64,000 nt of DNA from Chalara sp. BL73 (Eukaryota > Ascomycota > Leotiomycetes > Helotiales), in NCBI GenBank assembly GCA_918026815.1, contig CAKJVC010000143.1:372001-436000 (forward strand), read 5' to 3'. The position numbers and the translations under genes are program-made. The notes below the pieces were generated by a model. The model had not been told where the DNA came from, made no database searches, and saw nothing but the letters and a program-made list of their open reading frames with translations. This document shows positions 35,401-46,881 of this stretch, piece by piece (position 1 is the first letter of the stretch; the number at the start of each line of letters is the position of its first letter).

Positions 35401-37788
35401 TAGGCCAGTATATGAAAAGGGAAAAAAGAAGTGGATGCCTTGATTCAATCAGATATCTCAGAATATTCCCAGTGGTATCTCGAAGGAATGAAGTAGTAAG
35501 CGTGGATTTGTTGAGCTGTACCAATGCCGACTGGTTTGTTGCGGATGACATGCAGTTGTATCGATGCTTTTACGAACAGGTTCCACTGCTTGATCTTAAA
35601 CCTACTGAGCTCCATCAGCTTGGTGTCCTTATAGACGAGCCGGAATTAAAGAAAAAAATGCTCTCGGAAAGGGTAAAGGAACTGGCCCCAGTTTTAGAAG
35701 AATGTAATATATATAAGCCTCTCATGGATCAACTACGCCATAAGGTTAAATACATTCTCAGGTAAGAGCTACTCTCGACAAACCGAGCAAGTGTTTGATC
35801 GTAAAACAGTCTGTTACCCCAATACAAACTAGAAGAATTTCGCAATTCTCTCGAACGCTTAGAGGTGTATTCCGTTTCTAAAGTCATAATCAAACGGGTC
35901 ATTACATTAGGAACAGAAACAATCCATGGGACTGATGACAGTGGAATGCTGGTGTTCAAAACTTCTCGTGACGTAGTACAAATTTTCATTGCTGTTCAAT
36001 ATGTTCACAAGAGTGAGAAGCTTATGTTTGAACTGAAGGACAGGATCTCTGACTATCTCGGAGGCCTTCCAACTGGAAAGAAGGAGATACTGACACAGAT
36101 ACTTATTTTTTCGCATGCGGATGATATAGAAGAGGTATTGGAAAAGAATAGAATTAGATGGGAGAAGGATGATGCTGAAATACCTGGCGTAATACAGAAG
36201 GAAGACTCATATTCCTGGAACAACAACAGCAGCAATACGGTTCAGAATTCTACACAGCACTTAAACAGCCAAGTTGCACAGAATTCGTCCCTAACTAACA
36301 ACAACGGATTGTTGCCATCCACAGCATCGAGGACTAACTTGGGAGACCCAGAGCAATTTCAATCACACGTAGCGTCTCCTGTGTCGAACTATCAACTTCA
36401 AGACACAGTCACCTTAAGCTCTCATTCCCTTCAACCGCAACCAATGGTAATTGAAGGTGAATCAAATAATGGTTATGTGGCACCAATCCCCTGGGACGTT
36501 GTACCCTCACTCCAACAACCGATCATAATTGAAGATGACTTGGGTACTGAATGCTTAGCATTCCCCGGCAACGGATTTTGGCATTCACATCCTTCGCGAG
36601 CACTGGTAATTGAGGATGATTTGATGACTGATCATTCTGAATTATTCAGTGGGGGATTTATGCCTTCATCTCAGCCAGTTGGTGGAAGATTCACGCCTTC
36701 GTCTCAAATCGTAGCAACGGGAGCGGAACCAGCGATAGAAGCTGTTTCAACTGCTATTTCAGCCCCGTACTTACAGCAGGTCGAGAGCATTGAACGCTCT
36801 CTACGCACTGCTGCACACGATTTAAGACTAAGTCGAGAGGATATTAGGTTTCCACAGGCCGTACGCGGCCTACAGGGTAGTGGTATTCGTGCTGCACAGC
36901 AGAGTGGGGAAGCATCCACACTGCAGCAATTTAGTAGACTGGCGCATACTTCAAGAAACTCAACAGATCCAGATGCCTCATTTATAGGCTCTGTCTTTCC
37001 ACCGACTCGGGATAATTTCCCTCTCACACAACGTGGAGCCACTTTAAGCATAAGTCATGACGAAATATTTGACGTCTTTGAGTCGATCTTTAATGACCAT
37101 GTTTCGAATGGAATTGATCAAACCCATCGAGACATTGGACAACGCGGTGAATTATTTGTCTGTTACATCTTTGGCTAGTGAGATTTACTTAAAATCGCTT
37201 ACTGAGTTATAGGTTTTCTACCTTCTCCGAACAATATTTGGTGCCGACTTCCCAATACATCATTGGACCAGCAAAAGCCGTGCAAAATTCGGAAACCTTT
37301 CATTCACTGCTCAGGAAGGAGACTATTCTGACTTCACATTTGATGATCCTAATGACATTTGGACAACCGTACTTATTCAAGCCGGCTTTAATGAAGCAAT
37401 AGGGTGGAAGGACCGGGCAAAAGATCAGGCAATAACTTACCACCTCGAAGTCAAGTCCACAAGCGGGCCGTTTGATGACCCTTTTTATATGAGTTTCAAT
37501 CAACTACAAATGGTAAGGCGAAATCTATTCATATTTTGGCCTTTGATTTAAAGAGAATATACTTAACACTTTCGGTCAACGGTCTAGGCGGAACGATGGA
37601 CCTTGCCAAGTGATAATTCAACTACACCAACCCACGTTTACATCATTGTTAGGGTGCATAACGTTTTAGACCAAAATAAGGACTCTGTCGGAATTAAACT
37701 TTTCATTGATCCTTGGCAATTGCGCATCACGGGGGAGTTGGTTTTTGATCAAAAAATGCCATTTACGGTTCGACCAGGCTACATTTGA
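32432..37788 (+). CDS. Large GHKL-ATPase / DUF3883 (NO VEIN C-terminal type) protein
   Basis: Seven exons: 32432-32562, 32610-33426, 33487-35063, 35117-35761, 35810-37157, 37213-37512, 37588-37788; every junction keeps frame, giving about 1,672 aa. Near the N-terminus is a sacsin-like Hsp90-type ATPase: N-box FVLELIQNADDN (residues ~56-67), CNEVGFTKDNVESICRI, then GYIGEKGIGFKAVFKIAD, and FLIQADFLLTT. A long middle region of unknown fold follows, with a Ser/Gln-rich linker holding three VIEDD-like repeats. The last ~165 residues are DUF3883: GELF...VFYLLRTIFGADFP, then TYHLEVKSTSGPFDDPF and FNQLQMAERW; the E-x-K of LEVKS suggests a restriction-endonuclease-like fold. Function is unknown. No lesions despite sitting beside the transposon island. 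Intron 5 uses an unusual GTCTGT donor. The ATG is the first in frame; coding may extend upstream. Confidence 0.82.
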
Positions 37789-37973
37789 ATATATATCGCC
37801 AGCTGTGAATCGCCCTGGGTTGTAACCTAGATTTGTACGGTTAGCATTTCTTATTCGACCTGAAGGACAGCATACAAAGAAACCTACCGAGATCTCACAG
37901 TTAATATAATATTTATAAGTGTAGGGTCAAACTTCAGGACTATATCTAACACTTACTTGACGATGCGAGCTCT

Positions 37974-38562
37974 TTACCGCTCAGAGTAGAGCTTTTGCGT
38001 CTCACCAGGGCTCAGGTGCCGGTGGATGCGGTTCCAGCCACCCTCCGGAGTATGGCCTATACCAAAAAGGTCGTCAGCAAATGCAGAAATGTTGGTCGTA
38101 TTGCGTAAGTAATATGATGCACCGGTATGTACTATCCTAACTGGAGGAGAGGGGACTGAACGGCTATTCGAAAAAGCTTCTTCGTCGGTGAAAAGTCGCA
38201 TTTCGTCGCCACTGTCCTACTCTAAATGCCATGCGTTATTGCCATGGACGAGAGGATTATAGCAAATGACATTTTCCGTTTTGAAAATCTTGCGGAGCAA
38301 GTTGTCGACTTTTTTCGCATATGGTATCATTGTGTCTTCCTCCATTGTAAATTCAATCTTCGAAGGGTGTTTCACTCAGCAGACTGAGTTCCTGTCCAAT
38401 GCGAAATTTGCTTCACGTCCGCGGCTGTCTTGGAGCACATCAGTGACGTCGTACTCGTCATATGCAATGCTTGTTAACTCGCTATCTGGCAACTCTTTGG
38501 TTCTGACTACTGAATATGGCTTCTCATTAAGGAATAAAGGCAAGTCTCGGATGAACTAGAAA
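37974..38562 (-). pseudogene. AsaB/CmcJ-type oxidoreductase-like pseudogene
   Basis: One minus-strand frame runs from about 38,562 to 37,974 with only two internal stops. It reads DLPLFLNEKPYSVVRTKELP, AYDEYDVTDVLQDSRGREA, VKHPSKIEFTMEEDT, KKVDNLLRKIFKTENVICYN, VRIVHTGASYYLR and GWNRIHRHLSPGETQKLYSE. This order matches what I recall of the fungal AsaB / CmcJ / GA4-desaturase-like family, mostly found in secondary-metabolite clusters. The stops (TGA near 38,381, TAG near 38,219) sit where tryptophan is plausible, i.e. TGG changed by G-to-A. The C-terminal end is missing. The 5' end near 38,600 is uncertain (a TTTCTAG just upstream might be an acceptor). Not functional as read, unless stops are sequencing errors. 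Confidence 0.6.
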
Positions 38563-39156
38563 GAAACTCTTGCAGAAACTTCGTCGTTGGCACTTCGGTC
38601 ACCTATCGTGGTAAGAGAATGTAGTTGCCGCTCTACAGAAAATACTGAGTAGTATCACAAACAGTCCTCGATAGTTTGATGCCAGGGTGGGCTTTGTAGT
38701 TGTCAGGGTTGCATGGATTCGGTTCTCTTATGGCCTCGAAGAGGTTCAATGGTCGAAGATTCTTCCCTACACGGTTCCCAACGCTTCCAAAGCCTAGCCC
38801 CCAAGTCTCATAACGCGGCCTCAATAGGTGTGTTCGGCATCTACCGTTCTGCGTGTTGTGGCCTAAGGAATAGTTCCCACCTATAATACGTCCTTGTCCA
38901 AAGCCGAACGGCCTTCTAATCTCATGGATTTGGGAAACATAACGTGCTAGTGGACGCACGAATAATGACATGGTGGTTTTGAGGTTGTTGCAGAGAAGCA
39001 TGTTGAATTATATGCATCAATTCCGTTGGAACACGCGTCTTTATGTCATGACCCGGTCAACCTCCTCTTCCAGGTTACTCTGTGCACTGCCATTGGGTAA
39101 TGAATGCGAGATGTCGTAATTTGAGAGGGAAAAAAGGTAGGAGTTGTAGTTCGTGA

Positions 39157-40289
39157 TCAAAAAGCCATTAAAAGTAAAAAGTACCTTGCTGTATTGATAA
39201 ATAAATAATGTCTTGAGTTAAAGAAAGTAAGTTCAATGACGTATTCCAGCCACCTGAGGAGGTCAAGGGTAGCTTGGAAAGCATTCAAATTTGCTGTATC
39301 GACCTGTCGACGCGCATCACGGATGACGCCCATACGAACGCCGTGGAAGCCTGTACTAGAACACGATCGCACATAAGATCCTGTATCATACCGATTTAAC
39401 GTATCTGCATCTAGAATGAGCGCAATATCTTTGACGGTGCGAGCAATTGAGGCGACGACATCTTGCTCCTAAGAGACTAGATGATTCCATGGGATAAGAT
39501 CAAGCCTCGAGTGGGTCTGAGACCTACGACACCGCTCTTTTCTGAGGGACTGACAATACTGGAAATGGTCTGCGGATCTGCTACTCGGAATCACAAAGTA
39601 TGGTCGAGAAGGCAGATAGACACTGCATATGCATAGGCATGGTAATTGTTTCTAGATGGGGTTCACATACCTCGATACCAAAGCTCACGTATACCAAGCC
39701 AAGACCAACGCTTATAGCTGAGCCCGTGCTGGACCCTGAAGGCTTCATTCCCGGCCAGAATATTCCTGTTGACTGACCTCCTCGAGCACTCCAGCCGGTG
39801 CTGGCATTAGAATGTCGAAACCCCGCAAATTCAGTGAGGTTCGCCTTGCCAAGAATCACGACGCCAGCAATTCGCAGAATTTTGACAATGCTGGCCTCGG
39901 ACCCAACTTTTGAACCACGAAGTACGCTGGAGCCGCGAGTGGTCTCGGTCTCATCCACGGTGACAATATTATCTTTACGAAGGAAAGGGATTCCGTGTAA
40001 TATGCTGTGCGGCTTAAGTGCTTTCGCTGTTCATGAAAGAGTATGGAGGGTCTTGCCTTCGTCTGCTATGCTCTCGCCTCTCCACATCCAGGGCTTTTGC
40101 CGTAGCTTCAGCCTCAGGATTCAGCTCGATAACAGAGTGAAAGACATTGTTCACTTCTGTTATCCTAGCTTTGTATGCTGGCATCAACTGTGTCGAGGTG
40201 AATGCCTTCCTGTCGAGACCATCGGCAATTTCTTCAAGGGTAGCATCGAGTAAAGACAGCGCCTCGACACCGTCTGGACCTGATTTCAT
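39157..40289 (-). pseudogene. Amidase-signature-family pseudogene
   Basis: Minus-strand pieces form an amidase. It starts MKSGPDGVEALSLLDATLEE, followed by the N-terminal helices (TSTQLMPAYKARITEVNNVF). The frame then changes before LHGIPFLRKDNIVTVDE, which holds the catalytic lysine. GKANLTEFAGFR and the Gly/Ser-rich signature PSGSSTGSAISVGLGL follow. After a probable intron (donor gtatgt near 39,672) the frame resumes with SSIVSPSEKSGVVGLRPTRG, hits a TAG after HGII, and continues only in another frame with EQDVVASIARTVKDIALILD before degenerating after ~39,240. At least two frame changes and one stop make it non-functional. Amidases hydrolyse C-N bonds of small amides; the substrate is unknown. 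It lies head-to-tail with the AsaB-like pseudogene on the same strand. Confidence 0.68.
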
Positions 40290-43200
40290 TTAGACGTTTC
40301 TCGCCGTACAACCTCCAGTTCGAGTAGCGTCATACCTAAACTAAACCATCGCCGTATTTTGATGTAGGCGGCAACAAGTAGAGTGCATAGCACTGCCATG
40401 ACCTTGAACATCCTTCTTATGTATTCCTTGGCAAAAAGCGACGTCACGGGTTGTCATTCGTGGAAAGCAAATATCTCAAGGGTTATCACGTGAGGAGTGA
40501 GATTGAAGCAAATGAAATGAAATGAATATTTTGGTCCTGATATGGTCTTGATATATGATTACTGTAGAGCCAGCATATGTGATTCGGCCGCGGCTGCGGG
40601 TGGTGCACCCAAACGAGCCAGACCTCTCGCTGAAGCCTGACTTACGCAGCCTACAACGCTCACCATTTTCACCAAATATATAACGCAAATTGCTAAAGAG
40701 ATCAACCATGCTCTATGCTTTAATCTAAATTGCTTACCGAGACTATATATCGTATCGTCGCATTGCAATGAGATTCCGGGCCGACTTTTCGGGTATATCC
40801 ATTATTCGGGAGGCAATCCCTGGTGTTCCATTGTATATCCCCCACTTTTTATCAATACGTCAACAAGGTCAACAATCAACAATAATTAAATAACCTCCAA
40901 ATAAATATATATATCAAATTGAGAATGGAAGTCACGTATAAGCGTCGAATCGATCTAGAATAGCCGGAATCGATTTATTTGAAGCGTTGAGCTGCTTGTT
41001 TCCAGCAACTTGTTCCTTTCTTGGCAGCCCTTTTAGCCTTTTTAGCCTTCTCAGCCTCTTTTCAGCCTCATACGTCAAAGGAGCACGTACCCTTTGATGC
41101 ATGGAATAGCTGAGCTCCTGAGACTGTGCTGAATCGCATTCAGGTCATCGGTTGTGATTGCCGCCAGACACTCTTTGAGCTCAGCCAATTACTTCCGAGG
41201 TCATTGGAGCGGGAGGAGGCTTCGTAGTTCGTCTTGAATTGTAGGAGGTATTACCAGCTGTTTAGCAATTAAGTTCGGACTAGCGTGATGAAAATAGTCA
41301 CATCTGAGTCTTCTCGAACGACTCTGAAATATTGGAAATACTAAACGATTTCTCTCACGCAGGCTTAACTTAATACTAAATTATAAAGTTTGAAGGATTT
41401 AAAAGTTTTACAGTACAAGCTTAATTAAAGTGCTATCTGTTGTAATACATGGGACTAGAAAGAGTAATTGATAATTTTCAAAATCATATGAATCTGGTCA
41501 CGCTTCTAGAGAGTGACATAAACTCATTAGCATATCAATGTAATGTAGAAAAGCATCAGGAGTATTGTGAAACTTGAAGGAGGCAATTAAAGATGTTAGA
41601 GTCCTCTGCCAAAACCGCTTTAGATTTTCATCAATATGATCTACATGCGGTAAAACGAAAAATCGTCTTTGAGAATGCGTCAAGGTTCCTTGCCTCCTGA
41701 TATTGGATCTAGCAATTCGGGCCAAGAAATGAGTCGGCGCTGATCTTTATAGCGTTAATAAGTGCTCGGGATTGTTTCAACGCTCCCTAGTATGACATGA
41801 ATCAGTAGACAGAAAATCCGCCCGGAGAAGCCGTACCAGAGGGATCCCAGCGGCCTCGCAGCATTCCCAACCGTTCCGGTCACGGCAACATACATCGATC
41901 GGGTCCCACACTGTCATCGCCTTTCCCATCCACTCGTGCAACGTGGTTCATTCCTAACCACATAAATGACACCTAATATAGCACAAAACCCAAGAAAGTC
42001 AACCCACTACCCCAAAGCGGCCGGGCACAGGTGCCTATAATTGCTTTTCCCACCGGCGCAAAAGATACAAGGATGATACCCGCAGATTCAGCGACACGAT
42101 CGCGCATCGAGCAAGACAGGTTCACGTCCCGCCAAGAGAACTACAGACCCCACGCAAAAGAAGGAATGCAAAGAGAGTTTGAGACCGGAAGAAACAAAAC
42201 AAGACACACATGCTCGCCGGAAACACCGTTCGTATCCTCTCCGGTCCCCATTCCCATTGTCCGGATGCCCCAATGCCTCCCAACCAAAGCTAGCCGCTAA
42301 CCCTCTACGGTCCTCCCTCCTGAATAACCACAATATCTCAACCCACCGTCCTTGCATGTATATCCACGTTGAACCGCCATCTATCCATCCCCCACCACGC
42401 ACGCATCTCGCATTCCCCAGACCCGAGGCAGGCAGAAACTAAAAGCCCGCCACAATTAAAGAGGCCCGTGCCGGGATCTCATGCACACCCGTCGTTTCCC
42501 ACTTTGCCCGATCTAGATCAAGATCTAGCGCCCAGCACGTGGGAAGCCCCCCCCCCCCAAAAAAACACGCCTCCATATCACAACTGCCCGCCTCCGCGTC
42601 TCCGAGCTTCTCCCTCCCAAACGCCCAAGCTTCTGTACAGAAATAGCCAAGTACTCGAACAGGAAAAAAACGAGGGGGGAAATAATGTAGGCAAGGGGGA
42701 GGAAGGAAAGGGCAAGAGAGACGAGAGGGAAGGAGGGAAGAAGACGGGGAGGAGGGAACAGCCTGCGAATAAAAAGGGCCCGAAAAAAAGAAAAAAAGAC
42801 AAGAACGATATGTAATGTAAAGGCGATGCGATGCCAATGCGATGCAATGCCAGCGTACTCACAACAGGCTCGTTCCTGCTTTCGCGCTCTTCCCCTGGCC
42901 CCCTCCTCTCCAGCTCACCTGCTGACAATAGCGAATCGGGTTCCCCCCCTCCCCCTTCCAGGAATCTGATGTCGTGATATCGAAAACGAAAACGCTGGGA
43001 ATCGGGGAAGCCGGGAAACCTGTGTTTTTTCCCCTCTCATTGCGCTTGCTGCTGGGGAAATGGGGTTCCACCATCAGGAGCCGAGGAGTCGACGTCGTGC
43101 ATCGCAATTGTAAGTCCCTGTGACACTTGGGCAGCGATCGCTTGTTTCTTCTCCCTCTCCTCTTGGTTTGGCGGAGCTACTTACCATTGCAGCCAGCTTT

Positions 43201-43912
43201 CGACTGCGCGGAAGCATTGTCCGAATCTCACATCGTGACTAAAATAGTTGAACATCAGGAATTGGGTTTTAAAGCTTTATTTTTCTGCATCCTGCTTGGA
43301 AACAGATTTAGCATTTCATTCGTTCTCATTCCCTTCTTGTGATCTAGGCACAACTCATCTCGTCCCGCCCTCACAGAATGATAACTTCACATCGCTACCT
43401 TTTGCTATACAGCAAATGCAAACATAAGTCATCGTAGCAAGCATTTGCCATTGGCTGCACACCACAGGAGCCTCCCCAAATCCGGAAAAATTACGAGAAG
43501 AATATCTTGTTGCAGCACTCCTGGCTTCGCCAGGTCATAACCATTGAAGTGAACAATGACTCCTCCCATGCAATAAACCATCCCTATTAATGTCTCCACG
43601 ATTTGTGGGTTCCACAACGCCTAGAAGCGAACCAGATATAGCGCCTCGTCTTCTCAAATATCAAAACCATGTCGCTAAACGTCGCTCGTTGCTTCGTATA
43701 CTTGCTTTGATGCGGAATCAACGCCTTGAACAAAAGAGGTTAATGCAACCCGGACAAATTTTTAACACCCTAATAGATGTATATGTATACACGCTCGTTT
43801 ATTCCTTTCGTTTTCCCCCCCTATAACTCCGAGCAATTAAATATGAACGGATCGTTTCTCAACGTGTCCCAATAAGATTTAGCGATATGTATTCAAATTC
43901 TGCCATTAGTCT
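40290..43912. other. Gene-free region downstream of nsdD
   Basis: 3.6 kb with no supported gene. 41,030-41,075 repeats agccttttt/agcctc words. 42,000-42,480 is C-rich and low complexity; there is a run of ten Cs near 42,550, and 42,660-42,800 is almost purely purine on the plus strand. ORFs through 42,369-42,928 on both strands are low-complexity shadows of that composition. The 3' UTR of the nsdD gene should lie within the last few hundred bases. Confidence 0.4.
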
Positions 43913-45372
43913 CTAGAGCGGTCGTGGTGAATGATCGTCCTTCGGACGTAGAGACGATCCATTGGATCCTTGTGATTGCTTCATAGTATTTTTCCGTGTC
44001 AGTTTTGCGTAATGAAGACCGCACGCATTACAAAGAGTGCGAGCGCCATCTGGACCTCTTCTCCACTCAGGAGTTTCTGCACGGTTACAACTATGACAGC
44101 GCCCGGGAGGAGCCGCTCTCTGTAATTTTGTTAGATGAAGATATTCTAGAGAGGTAGGCGCACACTTACTCCTCGACGCTTCTTCCCTTCTGAATTTCCA
44201 GGACCTTGGCTTTCTCGTCCATCATCATACATACCCATTTCTTCATCGTAGTTACCTAAGCCTTTCGCAGCATTATCTCTCATACGCTGCTCCGCTGCAT
44301 AGGAAGCCTGCTCGCGTATGGTCTCTTTCATGCGTAGAAGAGCATGATAGATCTTTTCTTGCTGTTCCAACATATCCTGACACGACTTTTCAGTTGGCAT
44401 TCTATCAGGGTTCCCTTGTCGCTGTTGCTCTTGCGCTATCTGATTATAGTGTCGCGACCATTCTTGAATGAGTGTAGAGGAAATATTGATTAGAGCAAGA
44501 TTGTTTTCAAAGTCCCATACATCTAAATGACGTTTCAAACCCTGCTGGAAACCGGCGGGAGGCTTTTCTTCTTCTTTTCCTTTCCACCCATCCGAAACCC
44601 TTTCGTCGCGCGGGTTAAAACGCGACTGACCGTATGGTGGGTGTTGGCTTACGGGTGATATCTGAGATCCTGCACCGTAAGAATATGTATGGTGTTGAGG
44701 AGAAAGATTTTTGACATAACCGTTAGCCATTCGTTCTGACGCTCTAGGATCTTGTTCATATCGCGTTTCGTATCGAGGAGCGGCGTATGGATTGGGTGGT
44801 GGAATGGGAGCCGTTTGTAGGCTCGTTAATGAGCTGTGTCTGGCTCTTTCCGGGAAGGATACTGGTATGGACTCTGCCCGCCCAAATGGGTTCGAATGGG
44901 GGTGTATAGGCTGCGGAGGGGACGCATGCCGAGAAGATGGTTGTGGAGTAAATAGTGTGCTTTCAGGGGGGTATGGTCGGGTTGTAGGTTGTGCCTGAGA
45001 TTGCGAGAAGGGTAGATTATGTGTCGGTGGCAGAGAACCCGAGATTGGGGACGCATATGGATTAGAGTTTGGCCCACTGCTGAGTGCTTCGTGTATTGAC
45101 GGGAGAGATTGTCGATGCTGAGGTTGAGAGGCAGTCTGACTGGATAGCGGGGGAGGCTCAGTATTATCAGATGTTCGCCGCGACTCTGGAGGAGATATAA
45201 GTCCGGAAGCCAAACTCGAATGGGGGGCAGGAGGCCAACCTGTGGAGTATGGTGGTGGAGGACCATTTGAATATATCGACGTGGGGCTGACAATAGCAGA
45301 TGTTGGAGCCGCCATGTTAGGCGCAGAATAGGATCGATCAGTGTTGATACGACCAACCTTCTCACGATTCAT
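43913..45372 (-). CDS. nsdD: NsdD-type GATA transcription factor
   Basis: Two exons: 44170-45372 and 43913-44119, with a 50-bp intron (GTAAGT...ACAG) that lies just before the zinc finger; 469 aa. The N-terminal ~270 residues are Pro/Ser-rich. A conserved helical region follows: GFQQGLKRHLDVWDFENNLA through IYHALLRMKETIREQ. A short basic KKRRG precedes the single C-terminal GATA finger with Cys at about 409, 412, 431 and 434 (C-X2-C-X18-C-X2-C, class IVb), reading ETPEWRRGPDGARTLCNACG followed by LHYAKLTRK. This is the arrangement of NsdD, which promotes sexual development and represses conidiation in Aspergillus and whose Botrytis relative is a light-responsive regulator. The start MNREKVGRINTDRSYSAPN matches my memory of the family N-terminus. 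Its upstream DNA is exceptionally long and gene-free. Confidence 0.92.
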
Positions 45373-46567
45373 TAAAGAAAGTATTGCACTAGTTCTAGGT
45401 AAGCTTCACAATTGATTAAGTGAGGGGCAATAGAAGCATAGTGTGGACGGACCTTTGCCTGGCTGTACCGTCTAATGCTTCCATGACCACGATCCGGAAG
45501 CAGTATTCCTTGAGATTTGGTGTTCGGGAAGCAAGCGTGGGCGGGCCAAAAAAAATATCGTGGTTTCCCGTCCCGATGTGTGTACCCGTTACACCTGTTC
45601 ACCAAGCATCTGCAGCTACCCCTCAGCTCGAGTATGTATATGTGAGTGTATGAGAGAGAGATGCGGTTCTGACGGAAGTTGGAAGGGTATATGAGTAGGA
45701 ATTAAATGAAGCAGCCGTGCTTGATGCGCTGCGCTGTGGTGTGTAGTGGATTGGACCAAGGGAATCGGTGGCCGCAGTTTGAGAGCAGAGCCGTCGTGGT
45801 TGATATTCGTCAAATATTGCCGACCTCAGGTGACAAGAAGCGAACTACAAATAGAATAGTAAAGATCGTTGCGTAGGGGAGTCTTCCCGCGTTCCTTCTT
45901 ATCACAATGGTTGGGACTTGAGTTGTAGCGATTGGGCAAAGTGAACTTCCCGTAGTCATAGAATGTCTTGCATGCGATTTCCAGGTAAGATCTTCGAGTC
46001 TTGATCAAGGCTGATTCTGTGTCTCAGAAAGAAGCAATATGTAGCTAGTTCCCTCTGCTGTAGGCCTTCTCCGACACTAGAGCGTCAACAAAGGGAAGTG
46101 GGAAGCGGGGGGCGGTGGATATAGATATCGCCCTGCTGAGAATTCTTGTAATGGCTGGGTTAACTCGGAGCAGCACAATCAGTCTCCAAGTAATGCTTTG
46201 TGTTGACGTATGAACAATTCTCGGCAGATGCGAATTCTATAGCTGACGATTGGAAGGCCGGCCGTTTCCTCTGGGTCGTGTTGCGCAGAGAGATTATACG
46301 GGAATGTGAGGAGGAGGAGGAGGAGGATGGATATTGATGAATAGGGAAGAAGAAGGACAAGAACAACCAACACAACGAAGATTCAGACTTGGTGGAGGAG
46401 GAAGAGGAGGAGTTAGGGAATATGGAGAGTGAGGATAAGACACTCGTACTGTACTGTAGTGTAAAGTGGTAGCGGCCCGGGATGGGCAGATGGGATTAGG
46501 TTGGGTTGGGATGGGGGGATGGGGATTCTTACTTTGACCAGGTCCAGGGGGGGGAGGTTATGGGTAT

Positions 46568-46605
46568 GGTGGTGGTGGTGGTGGTGGTGGTGATGGTGAT
46601 GGTGG
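46568..46605 (+). repeat. GGT/GAT trinucleotide microsatellite
   Basis: Nine or so consecutive ggt units followed by tgatggtgatggtgg. Simple-sequence repeat inside the nsdD upstream region; no coding frame is supported. Confidence 0.85.
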
Positions 46606-46841
46606 AAGGGGGTCCACTTACAGGACTATACAGTCACTGTACTACTTAGAGTAATGGACAAGTCAGTTCAGAGGAATCAGAGCCCCTCCCCCCCCCCTGG
46701 TAATGACCAGGACCCTAGGAGGGGAAATCTTGCATTTGGTTTCTTTCTTCGATCAAGCCGATTTTGTTTGATGGGGCCTGCGACGGATGGATCGTCCAGT
46801 AAATCAATGCCTGACTGGGATAGCCCACGAACAGCCTAGTT

Positions 46842-46881
46842 ATTTAGGGGTTTAGGGTGGTTAGGGGGGGTTAGGGGGGAG
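46842..46881 (+). repeat. Telomere-like TTAGGG-type tract
   Basis: Four TTAGGG motifs occur within 40 bp with variable G-runs between them (G4, G3 then TGG, G7, G6). TTAGGG is the usual telomere repeat of filamentous ascomycetes, so this could be an interstitial telomeric seed; the G-runs could also fold as a G-quadruplex. Confidence 0.6.

Noticed and set aside
38633..39001. 122-codon minus-strand ORF between the two pseudogenes
   Set aside because: No recognisable motif and no link in frame to either neighbour; it could be a relic but I cannot support a gene.
42369..42928. Several overlapping ORFs of 100-150 codons on both strands
   Set aside because: All lie in C-rich and purine-rich low-complexity DNA; they overlap on opposite strands and have proline- or lysine/glutamate-biased composition with no domain.
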